Assembly (NCBI RefSeq): GCF_963678635.1
Contig: NC_087064.1
Span: 29,182,189 to 29,246,188 of the forward strand
Source of the DNA: Symsagittifera roscoffensis
Taxonomy: Eukaryota; Xenacoelomorpha; Acoela; Convolutidae
DNA length: 64,000 bases
Direction of reading: 5' to 3'
Below the pieces are notes generated by a model, which was not told the DNA's origin, did no database searches, and saw only the letters and a list, made by a program, of their open reading frames with translations. Shown piece after piece: positions 1-12,065 of the stretch (position 1 is the first letter of the stretch; every line of letters begins with the position of its first letter). The translations under genes and the position numbers were made by a program.

Positions 1-28
1 AATAGTAGCCCCCCTAAATCCGCTACTG
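1..28. mobile_element. Right end of a hAT-type MITE
   Basis: The first 28 bases end in CCTAAATCCGCTACTG, the same terminus as the complete MITE at 46939-47292. The rest of this copy lies upstream of the window. Seen by direct comparison. Confidence 0.7.
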
Positions 29-2148
29 AGGTGGTAGGTGTTAGAACTTTCTGAGGTGACTTTTTGTGAAAGTATTTCGGTCCTTTTTCAGCTTATTAAG
101 TGTCTGCTTTAACTCTTTCGGCTTATTTATAACTATGAAATCTTTTACGTAATGTTTTTTTTAATAGTTTTTGGTAATTTTCTGATATTGATTCATTCAA
201 CTTTGACAGTGTATTTTTGAAATTTTATTATTAATTCTCCAAGTCTTTTTTTTTTCATAAAAGTATACATAGGTTGAAAAAAAAACTTTTTTTTTCTTTT
301 ATATGAATAGATTTTTCGAATATGGATTCCACTTTTCTAGATAAGCAAGGGTATTACAATCGGGTCCTGGAGTCTTTTCCCTGTAAGTTCACAGGACTCA
401 TCTGGAACTCTGGACTCATTGCTAATCGTACCTTGTTCCATAATGTATTCAAATTTCTTAGCGTTCCCACCCATTTTATCCCGGAGGTAACGAATATGCC
501 TGGGACGTTAAAAGTCCTGGTTTGAATCTCACCAGGACGTCTTTTTTCAAAGAGAAATATCCTGTTTCATATAAATTTGTCGGTCCAAATTATTTCGGCC
601 TATTTTTTATCGGCTTAATGACCTAATTTTGGGGCGTTTCAAGGAAATTACAATTTTAACACTCCCATCCACACTTTTCAAGTTGGTTGTATCTTTATCG
701 GTTTGGTAATTTTTAGTTTCTCAGAAAATTTTTCTGTTTTTCAAAAAAGAGGTATCAATTGAAAGATCGCCTACTCACCTTTGTGCCTGCATAGTCCACT
801 AGAGTATATTATTATTGAACTTTCTGTCTACAGCCTTCGAAGTCTGTGGGGGAATGTGTGAGCCATATTTTTAATTTTTTGTTTTTCTTTTCTTCAGTTC
901 TCGTTTTCGTCTTCTTCATCCCTCTCAAATCTCAATTTTTGAATTCAATGAATAGAACGGTTTTAAGAGACTCCCCTGCATAATCGGATCCGCTCCGAAT
1001 AGTCAAATTTTTGACTTTAGACCGTTTAGTGAATCTTTTTCCTTCTATCCAAAAACTAACCTCCCAAATCTGATTTTGGGTTTTCAATGGAGATAACGTT
1101 TAGTGGGAAGCTCATTTGCATTTGCCATCACGCCCAAATGTTTTTGACATCAAAAGTTATGGCATTCGGAGTCAAAAAAAGTCAAAATTTTGATTTTTTT
1201 GACCGCAACGTTCAAAAAAGTCAGTTTTGATTGTTGACCATTTTTTTTGAAAGTTTTGATTTTTCTCGAGAACAACTCTCCCAAATCTGAGGTTTTGAGT
1301 TCAATCGAAATAACAGGTTGCGTGAGTTCTCTCTGCATAAGCGCTACGCCCTAATTTTTCACATAAAGAGCTATGATTCTCGCAAATGTCAACGTTTTGA
1401 TTTGTTGACCGTTTTTTGGACTTTTCTCGCTGACTAATTATGGCCTTCAGACAAATTAGTTTTGAAATTTTGACATTTTTCTTTGAATTTTTTTACTGTA
1501 CGGGAAAACATCCATGCCAATTCTCAGTTTTTGTTCAGTCGAGAAACCCGTTTTTGGGAATCTTCTCTGCTTAAGCGATCGCAACCTGTTTTTGCTGAAT
1601 CAAATCCGAGATATAAAGTTCAAATGAAAGAACCGGTTGCGATAATTGTTCCTGCAGAAGCGGCGACTCCCTAATTTTTTTATAAGAGATGTTATGTTGA
1701 AACAAATTTTAATTGTTGAAGGAAACTAGGTGAACCATATTTTTAGTAGGTCTCGATAAAAAATAGCTAGGGGACCAGCTAAAGCTGGAGGCACGTGTTT
1801 GATATTGAATGAACTTGCTATAATTTCAAAAGTTTGATTTCAAAAATTGTGATTTCAACGAATGAACTTTGCTCAAAACCTTAGTTGTTTCTCTACTAAA
1901 ACAAGCGAAAAAAGTAGAAAAAAATGTTGAGATACAAGGTCATCTTTTTTTGTCTTGGAATTTCGAAGTTTGAAATTTTGAACAAACATGTCAGTATTTT
2001 TTCTCTGTTTACTTGTGTTCATTGACTCGTTTTCAACTGTATGTTGGCTATGTTTAATCTAATAGGTTTTAAATAAAAATCGGGCTATTGTAGATTTTTA
2101 CGATTCTGTTGTGAGAGTTTGTCATCAGTGATTGTTTGTGTCATTTAG
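29..2148 (+). repeat. Slo intron with a diverged copy of the large dispersed repeat
   Basis: There is no coding sequence here. About 322-1870 is a diverged relative of the repeat that makes up the 17.3-25 kb array. It has the same succession of blocks: GCAAGGGTATTACAATCGGG, GGAGGTAACGAATATGCCTGGGAC, the CTACAGCCTTCGAA/GTGTGGGGGAA block, several 'CCCAAATCTGA..TTTTGGGTT' segments, then CCTGCAGAAGCGGCGA near 1650. Near 510-535 it has a tRNA B-box-like stretch (GGTTTGAATCTC). The intron ends with the acceptor at 2147-2148. Confidence 0.6.
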
Positions 2149-2368
2149 GTCGCTGTTGCAATTGAATGCGGTTGGGGAGAAAGCGGTGGGAAGTGCCTTG
2201 CAGTTTGTAGGCTCCGTAGCCGCCAATTCCAGTGGGGCGGGGGGAGGAGGGGAGCCCCCTTCGGGTGTAGTGGGCATGATGGCGGGAGAGATAGACACTG
2301 TGAAGAGATATGACGTCACTGGCATGTTCCACTGGTGCGAGGCCCGCGGAATCGACAAATGTGTCTGG
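2149..2368 (+). CDS. slo: Slo exon: RCK1-RCK2 linker and start of RCK2
   Basis: The acceptor is TTTAG at 2144-2148 and the donor GTAAGC at 2369. A Gly/Ala/Ser/Pro-rich linker precedes the conserved [12 protein letters not shown] that opens RCK2. It enters in phase 2 and leaves in phase 0. Confidence 0.85.
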
Positions 2369-5300
2369 GTAAGCCGCTGAAATGTGTCTAGTTGTTTAAG
2401 TTGTGGTGAGATCCTAGATTATGAATTATATGTGGATTGTTTTTAAATTTAAGCTGTAAACAGCAATGGATGTTTGCTTATTCACTTGAACACTCCATAC
2501 CACAAATTTTGTATTTCAAGATTCACTATACTTATGCTTATATGCTTGCCAGGTATAAAGTTTTCACGTTTACATCAAAATTATCTGTCAGATTTTATTT
2601 TATGCCGTTGGCAATGTTCAAGTTTTATTTTCTGTTTCAGCTAAGATCGGAAGCGGACCGTCAGCAACTGTCCGGTCATGTGATCGTCTGCATCTTCGCC
2701 GAGGCAGACTCCCCCCTAATTGGTCTGCGCAATCTGGTCATGCCTCTAAGGGCCTCCATGTTCCACTACCACGAGCTGAAACACATAGTCCTACTGGGCA
2801 ATCTAGAGTATCTACGGAAAGAGTGGGATGCCCTGTGCAATTTCCCAAAAGTCGATATTCTTGTGGTGAGTGTTAACAATGTTTCTACAGTTCATGCAAT
2901 CATATTTAGGTAGCCATAATTGATAATTAATCGGAAAAGAAACTCATTTTTAGCATATAGAGTTTAGAGGACCTGTGACTTAGCTCATTACTAGACGAAA
3001 TTGTAAATGGAATTAAACAAAATTAGTCATGCTATGAAAATATTTCGTCTAAGCCAAAAAAAATTCGCTCGAACCGGTCGTATATTTTGTTGGACGAGTC
3101 GATGCAAAGTGAATTGTTATTTTAGGGATCTCCACTGAATCGTGCGGATCTGCGCTCAATAAAAGTGAATCTCTGTGACATGTGCATCATCTTGTCGGCC
3201 AACAAGACCAAGATAGTGGACCCCTCAGTGACTGACAAGGAGTCCATCCTGGCCTCCCTCAACATCAAGGCGATGCACTTCGGAGAGAACGCTATTGGAC
3301 ATGTCGGGCCAGGACCCCCTCCACCATCCCAAAATGAACAGCAACAGATGATAGGTAGGGTGCCATTGAGTAGAAAGTGAATTTCCGATCATTACGGATC
3401 TGAGGTAAAAGTTGTCCGAATTTCTCAAATATCGAGTAGTTGCTCAAAATGTATGTGAGCTGAAGAACAGAAGAATTATTAGTTATTTCATCTAAATTAC
3501 TAATTGGAAAACTAAAATAACCAAAAATGTATTTTTCTGTTTCAAAGCGACAAACGTTGTCCGACTGAAGTTAGTGTTGATAATTCTGATGAGTTGATGA
3601 AATTGATAGGTTTGACTCCAATACCAATTATGCAACAACCGGAAACAACTCCGTCTAGTAAGAAATCGACAGCTGAAGACACTAGTCAACACTCGTCTAA
3701 ATCGAGCAAAGCTGACAAAAACAAAAACCAGAAAACTAGATCTATATCCAGAGTATCTGAAACGATACCTACAACTGTAATTGACCTATCCAATAGTATG
3801 GAGTCCATAGTCAGTATGAAAGAGTCCCTGCAAGACTTTGGACTTGCGGTACCATGGGGAGGCGGGGCCTCTAAAGGCCTTTCGTCTAAATCAGCGATAG
3901 CAGCGGTTGCTCGTGAAGCCTCAGTAATTGCAGCGCCGGAAGGTGTGGTTCCGAACGTCGTCAATAATCCGGGGGGAGTTCTTAACTCGGGACTGAATAG
4001 CATGAACAGTGATAGTACGAGTACCCTAGTACAAATGAACGCTCAGCAAAATAGTTCACAAATGAGTGACTCAATTTCCAGTCCTCCTAGTTATTCAACT
4101 GCCAATTCTGTCCCAGGTACCAAGTGACCCAAGAGTGTGAAGAGTTTTTTGATCACGGACTTATCCTGGGTTATATGCTTTGCTCGTGGGATCTCTAACA
4201 CTTCCTTAACGATTGAAGATTGAATAACTAAAACCAATATAAAATGCATGCAGTTTTCGGCTTCTTAACTTATGTTTAGATTCAGGGCGAGAGCGGTTTT
4301 CTTTTAACTTTTGTGAGAAGGTTTCCTATCTAATTTACATCCATGTTATGATACCTAGCGCTAGTTCAATAAAATAATGATATATCTTGATGAAAACTTT
4401 TTTCTCTAAATTTGCGATTCAAAACTTGGAACAATTGTTTAAATTAATTTGGTGGCAATTTCAAAAGTTTGGGATAAACAGGAATTTTGAAGGTTTACAC
4501 AGCGCTCGTATTGAGTTGATTCGTTGAAAATATCGTATGGGCATATCGAATTTTGCAGGTGCTGCGGCGAATAACAGACAATCGGGTCCTAATCAACCCA
4601 ACGCCTCGTATCAACAATCTTCGATCATGTCTAACCCTAACAACTCCAATTCCAACATAGCCCCCTCCACTCTCACCCGGGCCAGCGCTCGGGGAGCCCC
4701 AGGAGCATCCAGCGCCTCATCATCCGTCGCCCGACCGGAAGTGCTGTCAGGTGGGTAAACTACGCTAGATATTAATTAACTCGCATTTCTCCGATCACCG
4801 GTTTTTGCCTGGTTTTATTTGTAACCTTGTGTCTTCGAAATAATTATTGCTGGACTTTGCTGAAAAAATTACTTTTTAATCCAATTTTTGAGCAATTGCT
4901 TAAGGGGAACGAAATTTTTAGAAATTCATCTGAGTTTCCGTTGTTTCTTCAGAGATAAGTTTCAGATCTTCTGGTTGAAATAATTTGGTAAATCATCGCG
5001 AAGTGATCTCTGTAATTCTTGTGTTTCGGTTAAACATTTGAGTTTCTCATATGACAGGTGCTAATGTGCCGATGATCACGGAGATAGTGAATGACGATAG
5101 TGCGCAGTACCTGGACCAGGACGATGACGATGACCCTGACACGGAGCTATACATGACTCAGCCATTCGCCACTGGAACCACGTTCGCCATCTCAGTCCTC
5201 GACTCCATCATGAGTGCTGTGAGTATAGTGTTGTGGATTAACAACGTCTTTCTGGGACCGTTTCCCGGATTATCTACCTCTGTCTCGAAGAAAACTAGAA

Positions 5301-8300
5301 TCTTTTCACAGTTTGTTGTCCTTTAAAACTTAAATTTCGAAAATGACAAAATAATTCGGATTTTTCTTTTTGAAACTTAAATGCGTTAATCAAGATTGTG
5401 CATCAAGTTAATCAAAATTGTGCATCACTTGGAAAATTAAGAAAATATTTATATGTGTTATTCTTGGACAAAACGTTCTTTTTTTATTGCTAAAAATGGA
5501 TTATATGCAGGCGTACTTTAACCCGAAGGCACTTACTCTGATCCGCACTCTTGTGACGGGAGGAGCTACACCGGAGCTGGAGCTGATTCTGGCAGAAGGT
5601 GCTGGCATGCGCGGTGGCTACACAAGTGGCGAGTCTCTCAAAAACAGAGACAGATGCCGAGTTGCACAGCTGCCCGTGTATGATGGCGCCTTCTCCAAGT
5701 TCGCCGTAAGACATTTAATCAAGTGTCATTCAGCGAAATAAAGACATCTGTTTAGGCTGTGTTGATTTTTCGCAGTCTGACTTTTAATTTCTTTTCAATC
5801 TCAATTTAAAGTCATTTACTAGCTTGATTTTTTCAACCGGAGAGCAAGAAAAGTATTTACACAAATGAAGTGTAGTCTTATAACAATGACGATAAAAGTG
5901 CTCCCTTTTTGCTATTATCACGATCTGTAGCGTTGGAAATCTCATAGCATCTGTTCTCTGCTTTATTGGTGGCTATTGGTTGCCATTAGTCAAGCGTCCG
6001 CGGCGTAGAGGGAACGACGTGAAATTCCTAAGCTACTTTTTGGAGGTTTAACGCTGCTTTAAGCACTAATTTATTTATAAAGAGTCGATGAACGTAGTGC
6101 AGACTCTTAAATGGATCGCGATGATTTTTTTTCAGAAAAAAATCTTAAAACTTGTTCAGGCTCAAATTTACTTTTTTTTTGCGGTTTGACCATTGATTTC
6201 TTTTTAGAGTCAGTTCATTTCTTTTATTAAAAGGAAGGCAAAGTCCACTATTGAACAGCGAAAATGTAATGGTCACAAGAAACTTGATGACTTCTATTTT
6301 CGAAAATGGAATATAAGCATCAGAATTCCCAGCCAAAAGAAATCTTTACCTTTTGATCCAGTATTCTCAAATTGCGTTAACTTAGTCAAAAAAGCGTCAA
6401 TCATAAATTGTTCTTGAAATTCGAAGAGCTTTGAGGCCATCTATTTTTTCAGTTTTTTTTCTGTTCATTCGAATGTTTTTTTTTTCTGTTCATTGACTCT
6501 TTTCCAACTGCCTGTTGGCTATGTTATTTGGTGGAATTTTTGCAGCATAGCATTGGCAATTTATTAGCAACTATGGCTGCATCATTAGTGGCTAGGCTTG
6601 GGGAAATGGCTTTAAGTGCAAATGGCTTAGAGTTGATTGAGGTTTAAGAATAAAAAGATAAAAAGAATACTGAATTTCAAAGTTCACTGTTTAACTATAT
6701 CAAAGCAGTGTTACTGATAAAGATTCTTGAATTTCAAAGAGCTTTAAGCGGATATCTTTTTAAAAGGTTGATTTTTTTTAAAACAGGAATATTGGAAGCT
6801 TTTGACACTTCTAATGTCTCTACGCTCTGTTTTTGAGTACCAAAAGCCCACCATTCGATCATATTCAGCTGCTATGTTCTACTCGAGTTTTAATGATGGG
6901 CTTGTAAAATCACTAAAACGAAAAAAAAACATGATGTTAGTTCTGTAGTTCAATTATTTGTCTGATCTCTGTACACCGCCGTTGGATTTTTTGGTTTGCG
7001 AAAAGCATAAAAAGAGTGAATTTTGCCTTAGGATCTCGAACTGCATTTTAAATGTTTGTTGATTTTTTAAGAGTCGACGAACGTGATGATTATATACGTC
7101 GTGATGATTCCTTTTCGTTTCGTTTTCAGGAAAAGTATTAAAATTTCTTCAGGCTCAAATTTACTTTTTTTGCTGTTTGGCGATAAGCAAGGGAATTGCA
7201 ATAGGGTTTCTTCTACTTTTTTCCCATAAACAACTGGGCGCTATATGTGCTTATGTACTGATTGTCGCGAAAATTGTCTCTACACAAGCAGAGCTTGTGT
7301 TATAGTATGAACTATCTTTTTTCCAACCTAAGTCGCAAATCTTGTTGCGACGAAACTATTGTTGCGATAAAGTGTGTTCACTTTGAAAGTGTTCATTTTA
7401 ATCATTTACCAGCTATTAAGTACAGCCAATGCTAAGGATATCAACACAGACTATTTTTGTTCCGACTTTCATTACAAAAGTAACGTAATATTTGTGCTCG
7501 GGTGTTTTTTTTCTTCAAGACTTTTTAGCTAGCCTTTTTTAACGGGCTTTTTTTCTTTATCATTCAAAAAGTATTGCTGTTTTGAGCTTAAATTTGTAAA
7601 GATATTTCACCTCTGATCATTTTTCGTAAATTTATGAGGATTCAAAAGTTGCCATTTTGGGACAATTAACGCGCGATATGTTCGGCGCTATTAACTCGTA
7701 AGCGGAGATTTAATCCGTCATAGAAATCGTTCCAAATTGGTTGAAGGACGCTTTTTTTCCATTATTGATTTGTTTCTAGGAGCGAAATCATTTTGTACTT
7801 CATGTGGCGTGTGGAGAAAAAATCTCAAATTCAAAAAAAAAAAAATTTCATTACATATAATTATTTCATTGTATTACTGCTCCATAGACTGCTCTATAAA
7901 TTGAGGCATGTTAGTTGATAATTTTTTTTTTCAAACTGACTGGTACTGCTAATGCGTCATAATTGGCGTGCTTCACTTAAGAAATTTTGTGTAGACTCAA
8001 AGTTTTACTCATTCAGTTTTTCCCAGTAGCGTTATCGGTCATATTTTTGCTTGTGTATGCGAAGTGCAACTTCGTCTGTGTTAAAAAATTTTGAATGGGA
8101 TCAATCCCAGCGGCCTGCGGCGAATTTGTAATAATAATTATTATATCAGATTTCACACTATATTGTTGCGATAAAGTGTGTTCACTTTGAAAGTGTTCAT
8201 TTTAATCATTTACCAGCTATTAAGTACAGCCAATGCTAAGGATATCAACACAGACTATTTTTGTTCCGACTTTCATTACAAAAGTAACGTAATATTTGTG

Positions 8301-11019
8301 CTCGGGTGTTTTTTTTCTTCAAGACTTTTTAGCTAGCCTTTTTTAACGGGCTTTTTTTCTTTATCATTCAAAAAGTATTGCTGTTTTGAGCTTAAATTTG
8401 TAAAGATATTTCACCTCTGATCATTTTTCGTAAATTTATGAGGATTCAAAAGTTGCCATTTTGGGACAATTAACGCGCGATATGTTCGGCGCTATTAACT
8501 CGTAAGCGGAGATTTAATCCGTCATAGAAATCGTTCCAAATTGGTTGAAGGACGCTTTTTTTCCATTATTGATTTGTTTCTAGGAGCGAAATCATTTTGT
8601 ACTTCATGTGGCGTGTGGAGAAAAAATCTCAAATTCAAAAAAAAAAAATTTCATTACATATAATTATTTCATTGTATTACTGCTCCATAGACTGCTCTAT
8701 AAATTGAGGCATGTTAGTTGATAATTTTTTTTTTCAAACTGACTGGTACTGCTAATGCGTCATAATTGGCGTGCTTCACTTAAGAAATTTTGTGTAGACT
8801 CAAAGTTTTACTCATTCAGTTTTTCCCAGTAGCGTTATCGGTCATATTTTTGCTTGTGTATGCGAAGTGCAACTTCGTCTGTGTTAAAAAATTTTGAATG
8901 GGATCAATCCCAGCGGCCTGCGGCGAATTTGTAATAATAATTATTATATCAGATTTCCCTGCGAAATAAAAAAAATTGCCTAATGAACTTGTTTTTTCAA
9001 ATAGTGTTATTTTTTTTATCAAAAAAGAGTCAATCATAATTTGTTATGGAAATTCAAAGAGTTTTAGGCCATCAATTTTGTTTTTCGAAATTTGAGATCT
9101 TTCAAAATAAAACAAGCCAGTGTTTTTTTCTGTGTGCTTGCTTTCATTGACTCTTTTTCATTTGTCTGTTGTCTATGTTTGCTGGTTCTCAATGCCTAAT
9201 GAATCGCCATTTGTTTAAGGACGGCGGCCAATACGGTGAGTTAGTCGTACATGCTCTGAAGAACTTCCAGATTCTCTGCTTCGGCATCTACCGCTTCCGA
9301 GACGCCAACCTCACTGCCCCCGTCAACAACATCCACAACGGGGGAGTGCCCTGTACCAAACGATACGTGGTCACTAACCCCCCTTACGAGTTCGTACTCT
9401 CCCCCACAGACCTCATCATGGCTTTTGTCCCCTTCGACCCACCGCAGAGCCAGAAGCGAAAGGTGAGAATCCTCATTATGTAATCTAGATATACGTTTTC
9501 ACTTTAGTATTACGCCAATTGGGCTGTTTTGAACGATTTGCTTGCAAGTAATTGTTATAGATTATTTGATCGAAAATATTTGTTATGCCCAAAAAAGAAA
9601 AAACGGGAATTTTGCCCTGTTGTTTCAAAAAATTGCCTGAATCCCAGAAGTTTTTGACAAGATATGGTCTTTTCACTGTTTGAAGAGAGAGCGAGAGGGC
9701 TCAGAAAATCAATTGAGCTGGCCTAACAGATAGTCTTTTTTTTTTAATTTTATAGGTCATCCAAAATATGGCTTTTTCACTGTTTGAAGAGAGAGCTCAG
9801 AAAATGAATTGGGTTGGCCTAACAGATGCCATTTTTTTTATTTTTATGTCAATCAAATTTTCTGAGCTCTCTCTTCAAACAGTGAAAAGACCTTATGTTG
9901 CCAAAATTTTAAAAATTAAGTTTTTAAGCAAATTGTTTAGAAAAGAGCAAAATTCCCGTTTCAAATTTTTGAGAAGATTTTGACCAAAAAAGCGCGGTTT
10001 TTTTCCGTGCGCGCGTTTTAAACTCAGAAATTGACATAATTTTTTTTAGTATCTTCAGTAATCAAAAGAAAATTTTTACGCTGTTTTACTACATTTATCC
10101 ATATTTTCAGTATTTGCAGAAGAAAGTCTCTGTTACTACGTGTAAGGATTGTGAATCCGTTCGAATTTCACTGTAATGCGTAAAAACTAACTTGTGCATT
10201 TGATTTTGTGTAACGCAACTATTTTAACAGATAAAGTGAGAACTTAGTAGAAGCATCATTTTAGCACATTTGGCTTGAATTTTTCGAGAAGTGATGGATG
10301 CAGCAAATTATATAAGAGCGGTTTTATTTAGGAGAAAATTGCGAAGTTTTAATTATCCACCGGATATCTTCGTACTGTAAGTAAAGGTTTGAACAGATTT
10401 GAAGTTTGATTTTAACTAACGTTTGCTCATCGATCTTTCTTACGCTTCAATGCTTGAAATTGGATCAAAATCTTTAATTGCTTATTAATAAATTTGCTCA
10501 ACCTTTTGGAGGGTGGATCTAAAACCCTCTGTGCAGAGTTTCTGGAGCTGAACTTGGTTTGATTTGATTCCACTCATCAAAGAAAATTTCAGTCGCTGCA
10601 AATAAAATTCAGGGTTTCTATCAAACATCCATGCTAACACAGTCACGATATAGGAAACTCTTAGGACACTTTAATTCTGATCTACTAATCTAATTTATTT
10701 CATTTTTGATGTGAGACGGTGAGTTGTTTAGGTTAAGCGCAGACCGCACAGTCAGTACTACAATCACCAACCTGCCTACCACCAACAAGCTCATCAGCAA
10801 CATTATTACCCCCGACCGTCAAGCAATGTAGGGGGAGGGGGTGGGGACCTTATGAGAGGTCATTATCAGCAGAACAGCGGGGGGCACCTCCATCACGCGG
10901 GTATGAACAAAGTCAGTATCAATGGAGTGCACCGTACATCGCCCCATTTCTCATCTTCAGGTCACGCAATTGACCGGTCAGAACAATTTCTACTTGACCC
11001 TCTGCTGGAGTTCAAATGA
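2149..11019 (+). CDS. slo: BK (Slo1) calcium-activated potassium channel, C-terminal half, 9 exons
   Basis: This is the pore-forming alpha subunit of the large-conductance voltage- and Ca2+-gated K+ channel, a plasma-membrane protein. Exons are 2149-2368, 2641-2865, 3126-3354, 3610-4116, 4559-4750, 5058-5218, 5511-5705, 9220-9462 and 10732-11019. All have consistent phases and GT-AG borders, giving 752 residues to a TGA stop. The order matches the Slo1 cytoplasmic gating ring: FHWC, then [12 protein letters not shown] and [16 protein letters not shown], the calcium bowl ([13 protein letters not shown]), [26 protein letters not shown], and [12 protein letters not shown]. The N-terminal half (S0-S6, pore, most of RCK1) lies upstream of the window. 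The tail after 10732 is rich in His, Gln, Tyr and Gly and is lineage-specific. The linker of about 230 residues before the calcium bowl is unusually long. Family identity is very secure; exon borders are inferred from splice consensus. Confidence 0.95.
3610..4116 (+). CDS. slo: Slo linker exon, 169 codons, low complexity, symmetric phase 1-1
   Basis: This exon encodes a Ser/Thr/Asn-rich segment inserted after the SLNIKAM block and before the calcium bowl. I chose the acceptor at 3608-3609 because it alone keeps phase with the previous exon (ending at 3354 in phase 1). The donor is GTACCA at 4117. The length is a multiple of three and both borders split a GGT glycine codon, so skipping it would keep the frame. 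In vertebrate and fly Slo this stretch is only a few dozen residues. Several SP/TP and RSIS-type sites suggest a disordered, phosphorylatable loop; that role is inference. Confidence 0.75.
4559..4750 (+). CDS. slo: Slo linker exon, 64 codons, symmetric phase 1-1
   Basis: A second low-complexity linker exon, rich in Asn, Ser, Ala and Gln. The acceptor is TTTTGCAG at 4551-4558 and the donor GTGGGT at 4751. Both borders are phase 1 and the length is 192 nt, so it can be skipped singly or together with 3610-4116 without a frameshift. No known domain is visible. Confidence 0.75.
5058..5218 (+). CDS. slo: Slo calcium-bowl exon
   Basis: The exon has [13 protein letters not shown], then the acidic calcium bowl [13 protein letters not shown] with all the key aspartates, then the [19 protein letters not shown] helix. 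The acceptor is ACAG at 5054-5057 and the donor GTGAGT at 5219. The intact acidic run predicts a Ca2+-responsive channel. Confidence 0.93.
7357..8957 (+). repeat. Two near-identical 804-bp tandem copies
   Basis: The sequence starting TATTGTTGCGATAAAGTGTG at 7357 recurs at 8161. The copies look identical except for one base in an A-run (near 7846 and 8646) and a few bases at the joint. Diverged relatives lie at about 39000-39365 and 28360-28760, so the unit is part of a dispersed family. Confidence 0.9.
8958..9190 (+). repeat. Copy of a ~200-bp dispersed repeat next to a Slo exon
   Basis: This block runs from a GCGAAATAAA-like start, through AGTCAATCATAA and GAAATTCAAAGAG, to TTCATTGACTCTTTTTCA and CTGTTG.CTATGTT. 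Similar ordered blocks occur at about 1980-2060, 6335-6540, 13325-13765, 30655-30800 and 33995-34195. Here it ends about 30 bp before the acceptor of the exon at 9220. Confidence 0.6.
9592..9975. repeat. Fold-back (inverted repeat) element in a Slo intron
   Basis: The stretch at about 9773-9805 (TTCACTGTTTGAAGAGAGAG followed by CTCAGAAAAT) is matched by its reverse complement at about 9857-9888. The arms extend outward: AAACGGGAATTTTGC near 9600 matches the reverse complement of GCAAAATTCCCGTTT near 9945. A second direct copy of the core lies at 9663-9712. It looks like a terminal-inverted-repeat MITE or a duplicated arm. Confidence 0.75.
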
Positions 11020-11234
11020 AGACGCAATCTGTTTTGACGACTCACTTTTGATGCTTTGTGACGGGATGTAGCATTAGCTGAAATGATCAATTATCCGAAT
11101 GAGGTGTTCTCAAAAAAGTTCAGTAGCTTTAGAATCCATTGCTCAGCGTACGCCCTTCATTTATATTGAACGTTTATCTGTCTTTTCTTAATTTATCCTT
11201 TGCCAGGTTTAGATATCAGTTAAATATGTACAAA

Positions 11235-11240
11235 AATAAA
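11235..11240 (+). terminator. Likely Slo polyadenylation signal
   Basis: AATAAA lies 216 bp after the Slo stop codon and is the first canonical hexamer downstream of it that I found. The signal is common by chance in AT-rich DNA. Confidence 0.4.
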
Positions 11241-12065
11241 AAGAGATCTTGGTCTAAGTGTGAAATTAAAGAGATCCCTGTAACTCGTTGTGATGCTCGC
11301 TTGTTAGAGAATAAATAGTACAGAAAGTGTCGTTGAATCTCTTGAGCCCACGTTTTGTTTTTGACAATATAAAATGAATGAATTTTTCTAGACTACGCTT
11401 AGAATTGTTTAAAAAGTGTTCAGTTTCGTCTCCATTTAAAAGGAGTCCCTGTCTATATATTTCTTTCTTCATTTACACTTCTAATGGTGCTATAATTATG
11501 TCCTGGTTGCAAGGACCTCTTTAACCCTTTAATTCCGACGCGGGAATTTGACAGAAATGCGACAATAATAACCACTTACAAACGGAATTGCACAAACTAT
11601 CGCTTCGATGTAATATTTTGGTCACATTGAGTTTTGTTTTTGCCCAATTTGCAATTTTAATCGAATTTAATTTTGTACTTCCAGGTTGAATGATGAATTA
11701 TGTAATAATTATGCAGTCGGCAGAAATCTTCATCATGCATTGATTTTCTGTCATCATGATAACAGACCTAAACATTTAATCTTTTCTTCATATATTTAAT
11801 CAGAAATCAGAATTATAGATTCTTTTCAATTGACCCTACCATCTATCCTCATGCCACTGTCAATCATGTGCTAATGTTCGCTAGTTTTATCGCCAGTCTT
11901 TTCACAAAAATGGCAATAATCGAAGAATTAGTAATTAATGTGCAAGGTTTTGAAAAGACTTACGGAATGAAAAAATCTTATATGGTATCACAATGATATC
12001 GCAAACAAGCGTTCAAAAGGAATTAAAATTGATCGCTTTCTCGCGGAACAGTTAATACACTCAAT

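Larger units (their letters stand above)
5706..9219 (+). other. 3.5-kb Slo intron, non-coding, repeat-filled
   Basis: This intron lies between the exons ending at 5705 and starting at 9220. It holds a dispersed ~200-bp repeat at about 6335-6540, a hairpin-like block at about 7280-7345 (ACAAGC..GCTTGT), the 804-bp tandem pair at 7357-8957, and another copy of the ~200-bp repeat at 8958-9185. I see no coding exon in it. Confidence 0.7.
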
